DNA from: Mucilaginibacter sp. OK268
GTDB lineage: Bacteria > Bacteroidota > Bacteroidia > Sphingobacteriales > Sphingobacteriaceae
Direction of reading: 5' to 3'
DNA length: 64,000 nt
Assembly (NCBI RefSeq): GCF_900103125.1
Contig: NZ_FNJV01000008.1
Location: 1-64,000 of the forward strand
The position numbers and the translations under genes are program-made. The first letter of the stretch is position 1. Every line of letters starts with the position of its first letter. A model generated the notes under the pieces. It searched no databases. It saw nothing but the letters and a program-made list of their open reading frames with translations, and was not told where the DNA came from. Of this stretch, positions 25,107-34,556 are shown one piece after another.

Positions 25107-26051
25107 TCAATCTACCCTAAACAACTGGCTGATAGAACCGTGCTCGTTTACATTGCTGATCGCTTTTGCAAACAGTTCGGCAGTTGACAGTACTTTAATT
25201 TTAGGACTGCTATATTTTAAGGGTATGGTGTCAGTAACTATCAATTCGGTTAAAGCCGAGTTTTCAATAGTTTCATAAGCCTTGCCTGATAATACCGGAT
25301 GTGTACAAACCGCGCGTACGCTGCGTGCACCACGTTCCATAATTAAACCTGCCGCTTTAGCCAATGTACCGGCTGTATCACATATATCATCAATCAACAC
25401 AATATCCTGATCGGTCACATCGCCAATAAGCGTCATAGATTCGATCTCATTAGCACGTTTACGACGTTTATCACAAATTACAACCTCTGCATTAAAGAAC
25501 TTCGCAAAACTACGCGCCCTGTATGAACCGCCCATATCCGGCGATGCAATGGTTAAGTTTTCTAAACCCAGGCTTTTGATATAAGGCACAAAAATGATAG
25601 AAGCATCCAGGTGATCAACCGGTATATCAAAAAAGCCCTGTATCTGCGCGGCGTGCAAATCCATGGTCATGATACGGTTAATACCCGCAGCAACCAGCAA
25701 ATTAGCTACCAGTTTAGCACTGATGGCCACACGTGGCTTATCTTTCCTGTCCTGACGAGCCAATCCAAAATACGGGATAACGGCACTTACATAATGTGAT
25801 GAAGCACGACGGGCGGCATCAATCATCATGAGTAATTCCATCAGGTTATCAGTAGGCTGGTTGGTGCTCTGGATCAGGAATACATCGCATCCCCGTACAG
25901 ATTCATTAAAATGTGGTTGAAACTCACCGTCACTAAAGCGCGAAAGCACCACGTCACCTAATTCGCGGCCATAAGCATCAGCAATTTTTTGCGCAAGTTC
26001 TTTAGAGCCTGATCCTGCAAATAACTTAACCGGATTAAATTGTAATGGCAT
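25107..26051 (-). CDS. prs: Ribose-phosphate pyrophosphokinase
   Basis: Makes PRPP from ribose 5-phosphate and ATP, feeding purine, pyrimidine, histidine and NAD synthesis. At 314 aa it has the family length. The ATP/flexible-loop region reads YFGLARQDRKDKPR. The signature DLHAAQIQGFFDIPVDHL is followed by the KRRKRANE loop and the PRPP-binding IVLIDDICDTAGTL. Cytoplasmic hexamer in characterised relatives. It heads the prs-rplY-(cassette)-pth cluster, with tRNA-Gln just upstream. Confidence 0.97.
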   Translation of the reverse strand: MPLQFNPVKLFAGSGSKELAQKIADAYGRELGDVVLSRFSDGEFQPHFNESVRGCDVFLIQSTNQPTDNLMELLMMIDAARRASSHYVSAVIPYFGLARQDRKDKPRVAISAKLVANLLVAAGINRIMTMDLHAAQIQGFFDIPVDHLDASIIFVPYIKSLGLENLTIASPDMGGSYRARSFAKFFNAEVVICDKRRKRANEIESMTLIGDVTDQDIVLIDDICDTAGTLAKAAGLIMERGARSVRAVCTHPVLSGKAYETIENSALTELIVTDTIPLKYSSPKIKVLSTAELFAKAISNVNEHGSISQLFRVD

Positions 26052-26054
26052 TTT

Positions 26055-26200
26055 CTTGTTTTGGATTTGGGATGTTCGATCTCGGATTTTCCTTAATCTA
26101 TATCACTTTACACTTACAACCTGTATAAAAAACAATTCGGATTTCAATTTTCCATCAGACCTAAATCCGAAATTGAAAATCAGAAATCCGAAATCTTTCT
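26055..26200. repeat. Word-type imperfect inverted repeat (GGATTT/AAATCC words)
   Basis: TTGGATTTGGGATG and CTCGGATTTT on the left face AAATCCGAAATTGAAAATCAG and AAATCCGAAATC on the right. The element fills the space between prs and tRNA-Gln; the open frame across it is a by-product. Confidence 0.6.
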
Positions 26201-26202
26201 TG

Positions 26203-26273
26203 TTGCCCGACCAGGATTCGAACCTAGACAAACGGTACCAAAAACCGTCGTACTACCATTATACTATCAGGCA
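26203..26273 (-). tRNA. tRNA-Gln (TTG anticodon)
   Basis: The cloverleaf folds by eye. The acceptor TGCCTGA pairs with TCGGGCA. The D arm contains AGTATAATGGTAGT. The anticodon stem ACGGT/ACCGT encloses the loop TTTTGGT, giving anticodon TTG. The T arm has GGTTCGAATCC. The discriminator is A, and the 3' CCA does not appear to be fully encoded. Confidence 0.95.
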
Positions 26274-26489
26274 ATCTCCTTTGGTTTGTTTTTACTCCCC
26301 GAAAAGGAATGCAAATATAAGACGATTTTTTAACTCTCAAAAAGAATTTTAAAAAAGTATTTTTCAGTGCGTTTTAACGCCAAAAACAGGCTAAAAAAGT
26401 GTTAATCCAATGCTTTTGGTTTTAACATCATAATACTTTTACTAATTTCGGGCTGCATTCAACCTTTTTTTCTATCGTAAAATTCAGAC

Positions 26490-29400
26490 ATGGACTACAA
26501 AAAAATCAATAATATATTTGGCTGGGTAGCCTTTATCATTGCTTCGCTAACCTATATTTTAACCTTAGAGCCCTCCTCCAGCTTTTGGGATTGCGGCGAG
26601 TTTGTTGCCTGTATTTACCGTTTACAGGTAGCCCACCAACCTGGCGCCCCCCTGTTTACGATGATAGGCAAGGTATTTACCTTATTATCCATGGGTGATG
26701 GTACTAAGGTGGCTTACTGGGCCAATATGGCTTCGGCACTGGCCAGCGGGGCAACTATCATGTTCCTGTTCTGGACGGTTACCGCCCTGGCTAAAAAGTT
26801 ACTGGTAAAAAAAGCAGAAGATATCAGCACAGCAAACCTGATCCTGATCATAGGTGCTGGCCTGGTTGGCGCGCTGGCTTATGCCTGGTCTGATACATTC
26901 TGGTTCTCGGCTGTAGAGTCTGAAGTTTACGCGCAATCATCTTTATGTACAGCTGTTGTATTTTGGGCCATACTAAAATGGGACGCCCATGCCGATGAGC
27001 AGCATGCCGATAAATGGATCGTATTTATTGCCTATGTAATGGGCTTATCTATAGGCATCCACCTTTTAAACCTGCTGGTAATACCGGCCATAGCGCTGGT
27101 TATCTATTTCCGCAGGGCAAAAAACATCACCTCAAAGGGTACTTTCTGGGCATTTTTTGCCGGCATAGTGGCAGTGGCTTTTGTGCTTTGGGGTGTTATT
27201 CAATATACCGTAAAAGGCGCGGCTTTTTCCGACCTGCTTTTTGTGAATACTTTAGGCATGGGTTTTGGCAGCGGCGCGGTCATGTTTTTTCTTTTACTGA
27301 TAGCCACCATTGTATCGGGTATATATTATACTATTAAGCCGCAAAAACCGGCCATCATCATCGCAGCAGTATGTTTTATACTGGTATTGGGTATCAGCGC
27401 CGGAATTATAGGCGTGGTTGTTGGTTTAGCAGTATTAGCACTGCTGGAGTATGTGGTTAAGATCCGCGAGAGACGTTTTGCCTTAAATACCTTTTTAATT
27501 TGCCTGCTGTTCATCCTGTTTGGTTACAGCTCATTTGTGATGATTGTGGTAAGGGCCAAAGCAAATCCTAACCTAAACAACAGCGACCCCGAAAACGCTT
27601 TCTCCCTAAACGGCTACCTGAACCGCGATCAATATGGTGATACACCATTGCTCTACGGGCAGTTTTTTGATTCAACACCAACCGAACAAACAGAAGGCTC
27701 AACAATTTATCGTCGTGGTGAAACCAAATATGAAGTGGCTGGTAAAAAACTGACCACCGTTTATGACCGAAATACCCCATTCCCGCGTATGTTTAGTGAT
27801 AAGGCTGGCCACCCCGATTTTTACCGGGCATGGAGCAAGCTTGGTCAAAGCGAGCACCCTACTTTTGCTACCAACCTGGGCTTTTTTGGCACCTGGCAGG
27901 TAAACCAAATGTACACCCGTTATTTTCTGTGGAACTTTGCAGGCCGTGCCAACGATCTTGATGGCCAAACCGGTGCTATCGATGGTAAAGGCGGTATCGA
28001 CGGTTCCTGGCTAAGTGGTTGGGATTTCAGCAAACCCCTGCCTTATGCTGTTACGGAAAGTAAAAGTTACAACCGTTTATTCTTTTTACCGCTTATTATC
28101 GGCCTGATCGGCTTGTTCTTCCATTTTTGGCGTGATCAGCGAAATGCGGGCGTGGTGCTTGTACTGTTCTTTTTTACGGGTTTGGCCATTGTGTTATACT
28201 TAAATCAGGATCCATTGCAGCCACGCGAACGTGATTATGCTTATGCGGGTTCGTTTTATGCCTTTGCTATCTGGATAGGTTTAGGCGTACTGGCCATTGC
28301 CGATTTTCTGTCTAAAAAGATCAACGCTAAAACAAGCGCCATTATAGCTACACTAATTTGCTTACTGGCAGCACCGGTGTTAATGGCTAACCAGGAATGG
28401 GACGATCATGACCGCTCAACCAAGCTTACGCCGCATGACATGGCATATAACTACCTGAACTCCTGCGCCCCAAATGCCATTTTATTTACCTATGGCGATA
28501 ACGACACCTACCCGCTTTGGTACATACAGGAGGTGGAAAATGTGCGTCCGGATGTGCGTATTGTGAACTTGAGTTTGCTGGGTACCGACTGGTACATACG
28601 CGGCATGAAAAACAAAATGAATGAATCTGAGCCATTGCCTATCAGCATGTCAAACGATAAGTTTAAACCCGGCGTGCGTGATGTTATTTACTTTAACGAC
28701 CAAAAGGTTGCCGGTGCTACGGAATTGAAAGAGGTTTTTGATTTCATTACTTCGGATGATAAATCAACCATGGTAGAGTATAACAATGGCGATGTGGCCA
28801 ATTACCTGCCTACCAAAAATTTTAAATTGACTATCGATCCTAACCAGGTGGTACAAACCGGTACCGTTCCGGCTGCTGAGAAAGATAAGATAGTACCCGA
28901 AATGGACTGGACTTTTAGCGGCCGTTATGTTACCAAAGATGTTTTGGCGATGATAGATATCCTATCGCACAATAACTGGAAACGACCGATCTATTTTTCG
29001 GTAACCGTACCCAACGAAAACATGATAGGCCTGGATAAATATTTATATAATGAAGGTTTCGCCTATCGCTTAATGCCATTAAAACCTGATACGGCTTCAA
29101 ACGCGCTTGAAAACAGCAATACCCCGGTAATGTATCATAACATGATGACCAAATTTAAATGGGGTAATATGAAAACCGCGCGTTACCTTGATCATGAATC
29201 CATGACCATGTTTTACCCCTTGATTACCCGGCTTTACTCTAATCTGTCTGATAACCTGATGAAAGAAGGGCATACCGATCTGGCCAAAAACACCCTGAAA
29301 AAATATGACGAAGTGATGCCTGGCATTATTAACTCCACCGAGGTTGCCGTGCGTAAATTTTATATGATCGAGAGTTCGTATCGCATGGGCGATATCACAT

Positions 29401-29642
29401 TGGCCAACAAACTATCCAACCAGGTTGATGACTATGTGAATAATCTGCTTACCTACAATTATGCTTTATTGCAGCGCAATGAAATCAGTTTAGATAACAA
29501 CCGCGATGTACAATACTCCATACAGATTTTGAGCGGCCTGGTAGGCTTTACCAAAGACTTTAAACAAACAGCACTAAACACCAAGTTCAGTGCTCAATTA
29601 AAAGGCTTTGAAACGAAATTTGGTATCAGCGCAAAGCGATAG
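26490..29642 (+). CDS. DUF2723 polytopic membrane protein (GT-C-like)
   Basis: A 1050-aa inner-membrane protein. The N-terminus is diagnostic for DUF2723 (LEPSSSFWDCGEFVACIYRLQVAHQPGAP is spread over residues 26-54). About 12-13 membrane helices occupy residues 10-640, with a large soluble C-terminal part containing helical repeats near 930-1040. The early Asp/Glu pair (WDCGE) fits the catalytic loop of GT-C protein mannosyltransferase-like enzymes, so a role in lipid-linked-sugar transfer, for example O-glycosylation, is plausible but inferred. Monocistronic, with a strong terminator after the stop. Confidence 0.9.
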   Translation: MDYKKINNIFGWVAFIIASLTYILTLEPSSSFWDCGEFVACIYRLQVAHQPGAPLFTMIGKVFTLLSMGDGTKVAYWANMASALASGATIMFLFWTVTALAKKLLVKKAEDISTANLILIIGAGLVGALAYAWSDTFWFSAVESEVYAQSSLCTAVVFWAILKWDAHADEQHADKWIVFIAYVMGLSIGIHLLNLLVIPAIALVIYFRRAKNITSKGTFWAFFAGIVAVAFVLWGVIQYTVKGAAFSDLLFVNTLGMGFGSGAVMFFLLLIATIVSGIYYTIKPQKPAIIIAAVCFILVLGISAGIIGVVVGLAVLALLEYVVKIRERRFALNTFLICLLFILFGYSSFVMIVVRAKANPNLNNSDPENAFSLNGYLNRDQYGDTPLLYGQFFDSTPTEQTEGSTIYRRGETKYEVAGKKLTTVYDRNTPFPRMFSDKAGHPDFYRAWSKLGQSEHPTFATNLGFFGTWQVNQMYTRYFLWNFAGRANDLDGQTGAIDGKGGIDGSWLSGWDFSKPLPYAVTESKSYNRLFFLPLIIGLIGLFFHFWRDQRNAGVVLVLFFFTGLAIVLYLNQDPLQPRERDYAYAGSFYAFAIWIGLGVLAIADFLSKKINAKTSAIIATLICLLAAPVLMANQEWDDHDRSTKLTPHDMAYNYLNSCAPNAILFTYGDNDTYPLWYIQEVENVRPDVRIVNLSLLGTDWYIRGMKNKMNESEPLPISMSNDKFKPGVRDVIYFNDQKVAGATELKEVFDFITSDDKSTMVEYNNGDVANYLPTKNFKLTIDPNQVVQTGTVPAAEKDKIVPEMDWTFSGRYVTKDVLAMIDILSHNNWKRPIYFSVTVPNENMIGLDKYLYNEGFAYRLMPLKPDTASNALENSNTPVMYHNMMTKFKWGNMKTARYLDHESMTMFYPLITRLYSNLSDNLMKEGHTDLAKNTLKKYDEVMPGIINSTEVAVRKFYMIESSYRMGDITLANKLSNQVDDYVNNLLTYNYALLQRNEISLDNNRDVQYSIQILSGLVGFTKDFKQTALNTKFSAQLKGFETKFGISAKR

Positions 29643-29662
29643 AAAGCACATTAAAAAAGCAG

Positions 29663-29698
29663 GCCCCGGCATAATCTTATGCCGGGGCTTTCTTTTTA
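29663..29698 (+). terminator. Rho-independent terminator after the DUF2723 gene
   Basis: Perfect 12-bp arms GCCCCGGCATAA and TTATGCCGGGGC followed by TTCTTTTTAA, 20 bp after the stop codon. Confidence 0.92.
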
Positions 29699-29704
29699 AT
29701 AGCA

Positions 29705-29815
29705 TTGTGGGTTTACATGGTTTACACTTTTTATGGTTTACACTTTTTTAATTAACTGGTAATCAATCAATTAATTGTATTTTATCATAGAAAAACGATT
29801 TACAGTGTAAACCAT
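29705..29815. repeat. Word-type inverted repeat (GTTTACA words)
   Basis: Repeated ATGGTTTACACTTTTT words on the left are complemented by TTACAGTGTAAACCAT on the right. Confidence 0.65.
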
Positions 29816-29864
29816 GATTGAGTCTTTTAACCTGCCTTTATACCTCGGGATCATGAGGAAGACG

Positions 29865-29909
29865 ATAAAGGCTGTTACCCGGAGTTTGCTGAAGGATAAC
29901 AGCCTTTAT
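29865..29909. repeat. Hairpin with 13-bp arms, no adjacent gene
   Basis: Arms ATAAAGGCTGTTA (29865-29877) and TAACAGCCTTTAT (29897-29909) surround a 19-base loop, followed by an AT-rich tail. It could be a terminator, but no gene precedes it directly. A further loose inverted repeat (ACTCGTGG ... CCACCCACGAG) lies at about 29957-30024. I see no gene in 29643-30250. Confidence 0.6.
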
Positions 29910-30087
29910 TATTATATTAATCTACCCAAATACCGCTTTTAAATAGCTTAGCTTACAACTCGTGGTAATCATGGCTCAGCTTTCAACTGACGTAGCTGGA
30001 AGCTTACCACATGCCACCCACGAGATACGCTATGCTAATCTCGCGGGAGCCAAGCGAGAGTCAAGAATTAAGACAAATTACCCAACA

Positions 30088-30188
30088 CGTCATTGCGAGG
30101 TACGAAGTAATCTCTACGTAGATAAGGCGGCTATGCTTATTTATTCGCTCTGTACAGTATAGAGATTGCTTCGTACCTCGCAATGACG
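30088..30188. repeat. Dispersed palindromic repeat, CATTGCGAG family, copy 3
   Basis: CGTCATTGCGAGGTACGAAGTAATC at the left end is complemented by GATTGCTTCGTACCTCGCAATGACG at the right end, with AGAGAT/ATCTCT words inside. It lies 62 bp downstream of the accA stop. Confidence 0.85.
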
Positions 30189-30250
30189 GGTTGGAGATGG
30201 AGGTCATAAAAAAAGCGGCATAAGCCGCTTTTTTATATAGATCATATTTT

Positions 30251-31207
30251 TTATCCTTCGTTTACAACGCCCATGTTGCAGAACTTATCAATACGTTCGG
30301 TAACCAGCTCATTGATATCCCGTTCGCCTAATGTTTTAAGGTCTTTAAGCAATTGCTTTTTCAGGATAGCAGCCATAGCCACGGGATCCTGATGAGCACC
30401 GCCAAGTGGTTCTTTGATCACACCGTCGATCAGTTTATTCTTCAACATTTCTGTCGAAGTCAATTTCAATACTTCGGCAGCACGTTCTTTATTTTCCCAT
30501 GTTTTCCAAAGGATGGTTGAGCAGTTTTCGGGAGAGATCACCGAATACCAGGAATTATCCAGCATCAGTACCCTATCACCAATACCTATACCCAATGCTC
30601 CGCCCGATGCCCCTTCGCCTATGATCACACAAATCACAGGTACTTTCAACACAGACATTTCTAACAGGTTACGGGCAATAGCCTCACCTTGTCCGCGCTC
30701 TTCCGCTTCCAGACCTGGGAATGCGCCCGGGGTATCTATCAGGGTAACAACAGGCTTATTGAATTTTTCGGCCATTTTCATGAGCCTTAATGCTTTGCGG
30801 TAACCCTCTGGGTTAGCCATACCAAAGTTGCGGTATTGACGCTCCTTGGTATTACGACCCTTCTGATGACCGATGAACATCACCGTTTGACCATTCAGCG
30901 TTCCAAAACCACCAATAATGGCTTTATCGTCGCCTACTGTTCTGTCGCCGTGCAATTCAATAAAATCATCGCACATTAACTCAATATATTGAAGGGTATA
31001 AGGCCTTTCGGGATGGCGGGAGATCTGCACCTTTTGCCAGCCGGAAAGGTTTGAATATATATCCTTTTTAGCAGCATCCAGCTTGGCTTCCAGCTCGGCT
31101 ACGGTTGCAGACATGTCGAGCTTGTTTTTATCCTCCACCTGCTTCACCTTTTCAATCTGCTGTATCAGTTCAGCCAGTGGCTTTTCAAAATCAAAAGTAA
31201 TCTTCAT
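30251..31207 (-). CDS. accA: Acetyl-CoA carboxylase carboxyltransferase subunit alpha
   Basis: Catalyses carboxyl transfer from carboxybiotin to acetyl-CoA together with AccD, making malonyl-CoA for fatty acid synthesis. The start at 31205-31207 (MKITFDFEKPLAELIQQIE) matches the family; the 12-residue upstream extension is rejected. Signature segments are SRHPERPYTLQYIE, IGGFGTLNGQTVMFIGHQKG, LIDTPGAFPGLEAEERGQGE and GEGASGGALGIGIGD. At 318 aa it has the usual length. It follows a small exported-protein gene by about 46 bp on the same strand. Confidence 0.97.
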   Translation of the reverse strand: MKITFDFEKPLAELIQQIEKVKQVEDKNKLDMSATVAELEAKLDAAKKDIYSNLSGWQKVQISRHPERPYTLQYIELMCDDFIELHGDRTVGDDKAIIGGFGTLNGQTVMFIGHQKGRNTKERQYRNFGMANPEGYRKALRLMKMAEKFNKPVVTLIDTPGAFPGLEAEERGQGEAIARNLLEMSVLKVPVICVIIGEGASGGALGIGIGDRVLMLDNSWYSVISPENCSTILWKTWENKERAAEVLKLTSTEMLKNKLIDGVIKEPLGGAHQDPVAMAAILKKQLLKDLKTLGERDINELVTERIDKFCNMGVVNEG

Positions 31208-31253
31208 ACTATTTATTTGGGCCGCTAAAATAAGTAAATCCAACGGTATATTA

Positions 31254-31760
31254 TCAATTAGGGTTTTGCAAAGTTTCCAGCTTTTTAATTTGCTGTGGCG
31301 CCAGCAGGTCGCCGGTGCTTAAGCAAGCCTGTAAAATGGCGTTCCTGAGCTCGCCATAGTACAATCCGGAGCGTGTGGCATAAAATATCACATCACCATT
31401 ATTTAAGCGCTGTTTACGAAAAAGATTGTCTAAAGTTTGCTCATTGGTAATAATGAACGAACCCATTTCCACTCTTTTCCGATGCAGCTCGGTAGCAATC
31501 GCCGTAATTTTGGTTACCTGGTTCGGGCTCAACCCCAATTCCTTTTTAAATTTGATCACCTGGTTGGGCATCGGGTAATGGTTGATCTCGGCCGGCAATG
31601 CCATGTTGTTATACACATCTTCCCCATTCAACAAAGCGGTATATTGTTTATCGGTCAAGGTTTTTACAGGCGATTTTTTCAGCGTGCTATCTGCCTGCTG
31701 CGCCTGAATGGTACTACAAAAGAACAAAAGGGTAATAAGTGAAAGTATTGATCTTAGCAT
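31254..31760 (-). CDS. Small exported protein, possibly Spy/CpxP-like
   Basis: A 168-aa protein with a signal peptide (MLRSILSLITLLFFCSTIQA). The mature part is mostly helical. The segment LGLSPNQVTKITAIATELHRKR resembles the LTxxQ-type helices of Spy/CpxP periplasmic chaperones and metal sensors, but only one such motif is seen, so the assignment is weak. It is immediately upstream of accA on the same strand and may be co-transcribed with it; no functional link is evident. Confidence 0.6.
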   Translation of the reverse strand: MLRSILSLITLLFFCSTIQAQQADSTLKKSPVKTLTDKQYTALLNGEDVYNNMALPAEINHYPMPNQVIKFKKELGLSPNQVTKITAIATELHRKRVEMGSFIITNEQTLDNLFRKQRLNNGDVIFYATRSGLYYGELRNAILQACLSTGDLLAPQQIKKLETLQNPN

Positions 31761-31827
31761 AGGGCATTTTACGAAAAAACCTCAACTATTATACCATCAG
31801 TTGTTAAAAGTTAACCAAAATTTAATT

Positions 31828-33585
31828 TTACTCCACTTTCACCACTTTAGACCGCTGCGAAATACCATTTTCATTAAACGACTCGATCTGGAAGTAGTAG
31901 GGTAGATTTTTATCCATCCCGTTAAAATAATACTCGTTTTTACCATACACCAGCATATTATTGTACAGCTTATCGGGCGCTATGCCCATATAAATGGTAT
32001 AGCCTATGGCATTATCAACCGGCTTCCATTTTAACCAGGAATTGCGGCGTTCGCTGTCGCCCCGCAATACGATGAAATTCTGAACAGTATCAGGTTTTGC
32101 CCCCGCGCCCTTCCCAAATACCCGGAAGCCGGATAACGCGAATTTTCCTGTCGGCATGTGCAGATTTACCATTTTGAGATAACGTGCCCTGGCCGGATTT
32201 TTTAGCTCGATATAGTCATGCGGTACATCGGTTTTGTTGTTGCTTTTGTCGATCAGGGGTTTCCATATTTTCCCATCCAGTGAGGAATAAACAATATACT
32301 GGTGAAAAACGCCTAATGATTTACCCATAAACGTAGCATCCTGATCGGCATAGTTGATCTGTACCGCATTCACCGTGCTCAATCTGCCCAGGTCGGTTTT
32401 AAACCATTCGCCTTTATTGGCTGTTTTGGCGCTCCAGTAAGTTTTGATATCCTCGTCTACCGCGTAGTTTGGCTCATACCCGCCCAGGGTTGAGGAAACC
32501 TCCACGGGTTTATTATAGTTGAGGATCATCCAGCCTGTAAAATTGCTTTTCAGATGATCTTCAGGACCTGCCGATAAATACTGCGGGTAATCACCGTATG
32601 CAGTATTGGAATATAATACTCCATCCTTATCAAAGCCTGCCGGCCAAAAACCGATGCGGCGCTCGAAGTTATTTTTCACCGAGATACCCATGGTAGAGAT
32701 ATGCCAGTAGTTGCCATATTTATCCTGCCAGGTGGCCCCATGCCCCGCTCCCTTGGCGAAGCCACCAGGCTTGTACGAAAAGGGATTATGCTTTTGATAA
32801 GTGAATGGCCCCAAAGGCTTATCGCTTATAAAAACACCGTCGGCATAGCCACTTTGCTCGGTACCGGGCGCGCCGAACTGCAGGTAGTACTTACCATTAT
32901 GCTTGTTCATCCAGGAGCCCTCGATAAAAGGCAGCAGGAAAACATTATCATTATGCTCGCCAAAACGCTCCCAGCCGTGTATTTCGGGGTTTAGCTTAAC
33001 CAGCTCCTTTTTGGGGCCGATAGGTTCGAAGGTCTTGCGGTCGATCTCCTGGCCGTAAAGGGGGAGCGTATTACTGGAGCCATGGTAGATATAAACCCGA
33101 CCGTCATCATCGGCAAACATACCCGGGTCCCAGGCGCCTACCTTAAAATAGTCTTTGGCGGCCTTCCAGTCGTCGTGCGTTGGGTTGGTGCTCATCCACA
33201 GGGTAAAATCCTTATTATAGGTTGAACCTATAACTAACAGGGTATCACCCAGAACCAGGGTTGCCGGAGCGCAAAGCTCGTCTCCCTGTACCTGGTTGTA
33301 GGGCCTCAGGAACTTGCGGTACACAAATTTCCAGTTCAGCATATCGTCGCTCCACCAGTAGCCAAACTGATTGGTACTGAACAGGTAGTATTTCCCCTTG
33401 AACAGGGTGACGGTTGGGTCGGCGGTGGCGCGGTGCTTGCCCCAGCCGGCAAAATCGGCAAAGGGGGTATAGCCATAGTCCAGGTTGAGCGGGTTGCAGT
33501 AGGTCAATTTTTTATTTTGCGCATGTGCCGGTAGCAGAGCAAAGCCGCACAACATCAGGAGTAAAACGCGGGTTAATACTTTCAT
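31828..33585 (-). CDS. Glycoside hydrolase family 43 enzyme with discoidin-like and FN3-like domains
   Basis: A 585-aa exported five-bladed beta-propeller glycosidase, likely acting on arabinan or xylan side chains. A signal peptide of 21 residues ends in AHA. GH43 hallmarks are the base aspartate near residue 55 (ATADPTVTLFKGKYYLFST), the modulating aspartate in GAWDPGMFADDDGRVYIYHG and the acid glutamate in FIEGSWMNKHNGKYYLQ. Residues about 345-480 look like an F5/8 type C (CBM32-like) carbohydrate-binding domain, and the last 90 residues like a fibronectin type III domain. It is divergent from the GH42 gene. Its start lies 31 bp from leader module B. Confidence 0.88.
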   Translation of the reverse strand: MKVLTRVLLLMLCGFALLPAHAQNKKLTYCNPLNLDYGYTPFADFAGWGKHRATADPTVTLFKGKYYLFSTNQFGYWWSDDMLNWKFVYRKFLRPYNQVQGDELCAPATLVLGDTLLVIGSTYNKDFTLWMSTNPTHDDWKAAKDYFKVGAWDPGMFADDDGRVYIYHGSSNTLPLYGQEIDRKTFEPIGPKKELVKLNPEIHGWERFGEHNDNVFLLPFIEGSWMNKHNGKYYLQFGAPGTEQSGYADGVFISDKPLGPFTYQKHNPFSYKPGGFAKGAGHGATWQDKYGNYWHISTMGISVKNNFERRIGFWPAGFDKDGVLYSNTAYGDYPQYLSAGPEDHLKSNFTGWMILNYNKPVEVSSTLGGYEPNYAVDEDIKTYWSAKTANKGEWFKTDLGRLSTVNAVQINYADQDATFMGKSLGVFHQYIVYSSLDGKIWKPLIDKSNNKTDVPHDYIELKNPARARYLKMVNLHMPTGKFALSGFRVFGKGAGAKPDTVQNFIVLRGDSERRNSWLKWKPVDNAIGYTIYMGIAPDKLYNNMLVYGKNEYYFNGMDKNLPYYFQIESFNENGISQRSKVVKVE

Positions 33586-33615
33586 TTTTGTAAACTTATA
33601 AAATTCAAACAGGTC

Positions 33616-33896
33616 AAAACTTCTTAAACCTCTTATTTTAACACTTTTCTGCTCGAAAACGGGGTAAAAACATTCAAAAATTCATTCAAAACCATCTATT
33701 TTAACACTTTTTAACAAATTTTAACGCGGTTTTGAGTAGTTTCAAAAACTTTAAAAAGTATTAATTTATTGATATTCAAATAATTAAATACAAAACGGTT
33801 GGCTTTTGGCCTGTTTTATCCCTTTAACCAAACAGCCCTGCTTACAATTTTCAAAGTAAGCAGGGCTGGCCCGTGGTATACTTAAAGATACGAAAA
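33616..33896 (-). promoter_or_regulatory. Duplicated leader module B
   Basis: Read on the minus strand, it holds the same ordered blocks as module A at 8403-8677. These are TTTCGTATCTTTA; a hairpin with 13-bp arms CAGCCCTGCTTAC and GTAAGCAGGGCTG; GGTTAAAGGG; CCGTTTT; TTAATACTTTTTAAA; GTTAAAA repeats spaced 10 bases; GTTTTTACCC; GCAGAAAA; and GGTTTAAGAAGTTTT. The hairpin stem shows a compensatory change against copy A (G:C to T:A at the seventh pair). It precedes the GH43 gene. Confidence 0.7.
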
Positions 33897-33899
33897 ATG

Positions 33900-34430
33900 T
33901 TTGGGATATACAATGGGTAGACTCACCCGATCTGCGCTTCGCTGGATCACCCTCTTCGTCTGCGGCGGAAAGAGGGTTGAGAACTTTTTCTCTCCACGCG
34001 TCATTGCGAGGTACGAAGCAATCCCCTTTATACAGGGCGAGTAATGCAGGCCGTAGAGCGCTCAATTGCCGCTAAGGCTGTTACTTTTGTCTTGATACAA
34101 AAGTAACCAAAAAATCAAGTCATCAGAAATGCTTCTTTGCCGCACAAGGCCTTTACCTTTACCCCGCAAATCAGTCAGAACCACGGGCTGCTAAACCTTA
34201 CCCCTACTTCGTTCGCTCAGTATCCCCGCTTCAGGTAAGGTTTGCTAATGCCCCTCCCAGCCCACTGGCCTCCATATTCTGCCTGCTTTCGCCCGAAGCT
34301 GTTCTGCTGACGGAGCAAATAAAAAGTAACGTCATTGGAGCGTAGCGTGGCAATCCCCAACTTACAGAGACGCTATGCATATCGGGGATTGCCACGTCGT
34401 TCCTCCTCGCAATGACATGTTTTTTATTAC
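33900..34430. repeat. Composite repeat-rich intergenic region
   Basis: It contains a partial CATTGCGAG-family end (33999-34026). A stretch of about 270 bp follows with no credible gene (34050-34320), whose style (ACTTTTGTCTTGATACAAAAGTAAC, a self-complementary word) suggests a longer dispersed repeat. A full CATTGCGAG-family copy occupies 34331-34416. Open frames here are repeat-derived. Confidence 0.6.
34331..34416. repeat. Dispersed palindromic repeat, CATTGCGAG family, copy 5
   Basis: GTCATTGGAGCGTAGCGTGG at the left and TCCTCCTCGCAATGAC at the right enclose GGCAATCCCC and GGGGATTGCC. It is nearly identical to the copy at 46939-47027. Confidence 0.85.
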
Positions 34431-34556
34431 CTCGCGACCGGGTATTCAAACCACCTTCAAGTGCCTCTAAAAAAACATTTTTTATTATTGTGTGTTAAAA
34501 ACACAATTAATTTGTACATTCATCTCCTGAAACCCTTTTCCCTAAGAAAGCTATTC

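Noticed and set aside
26056..26352. 98-aa plus-strand frame across the tRNA
   Set aside because: It overlaps tRNA-Gln in antisense and a word-type inverted repeat; it is not a gene.
33784..34065. 93-aa open frame on the minus strand
   Set aside because: It spans the leader-module hairpin and a repeat end; there is no domain or plausible start.
34231..34449. 72-aa open frame on the minus strand
   Set aside because: It is a translation of the repeat copy at 34331-34416 and its flank.
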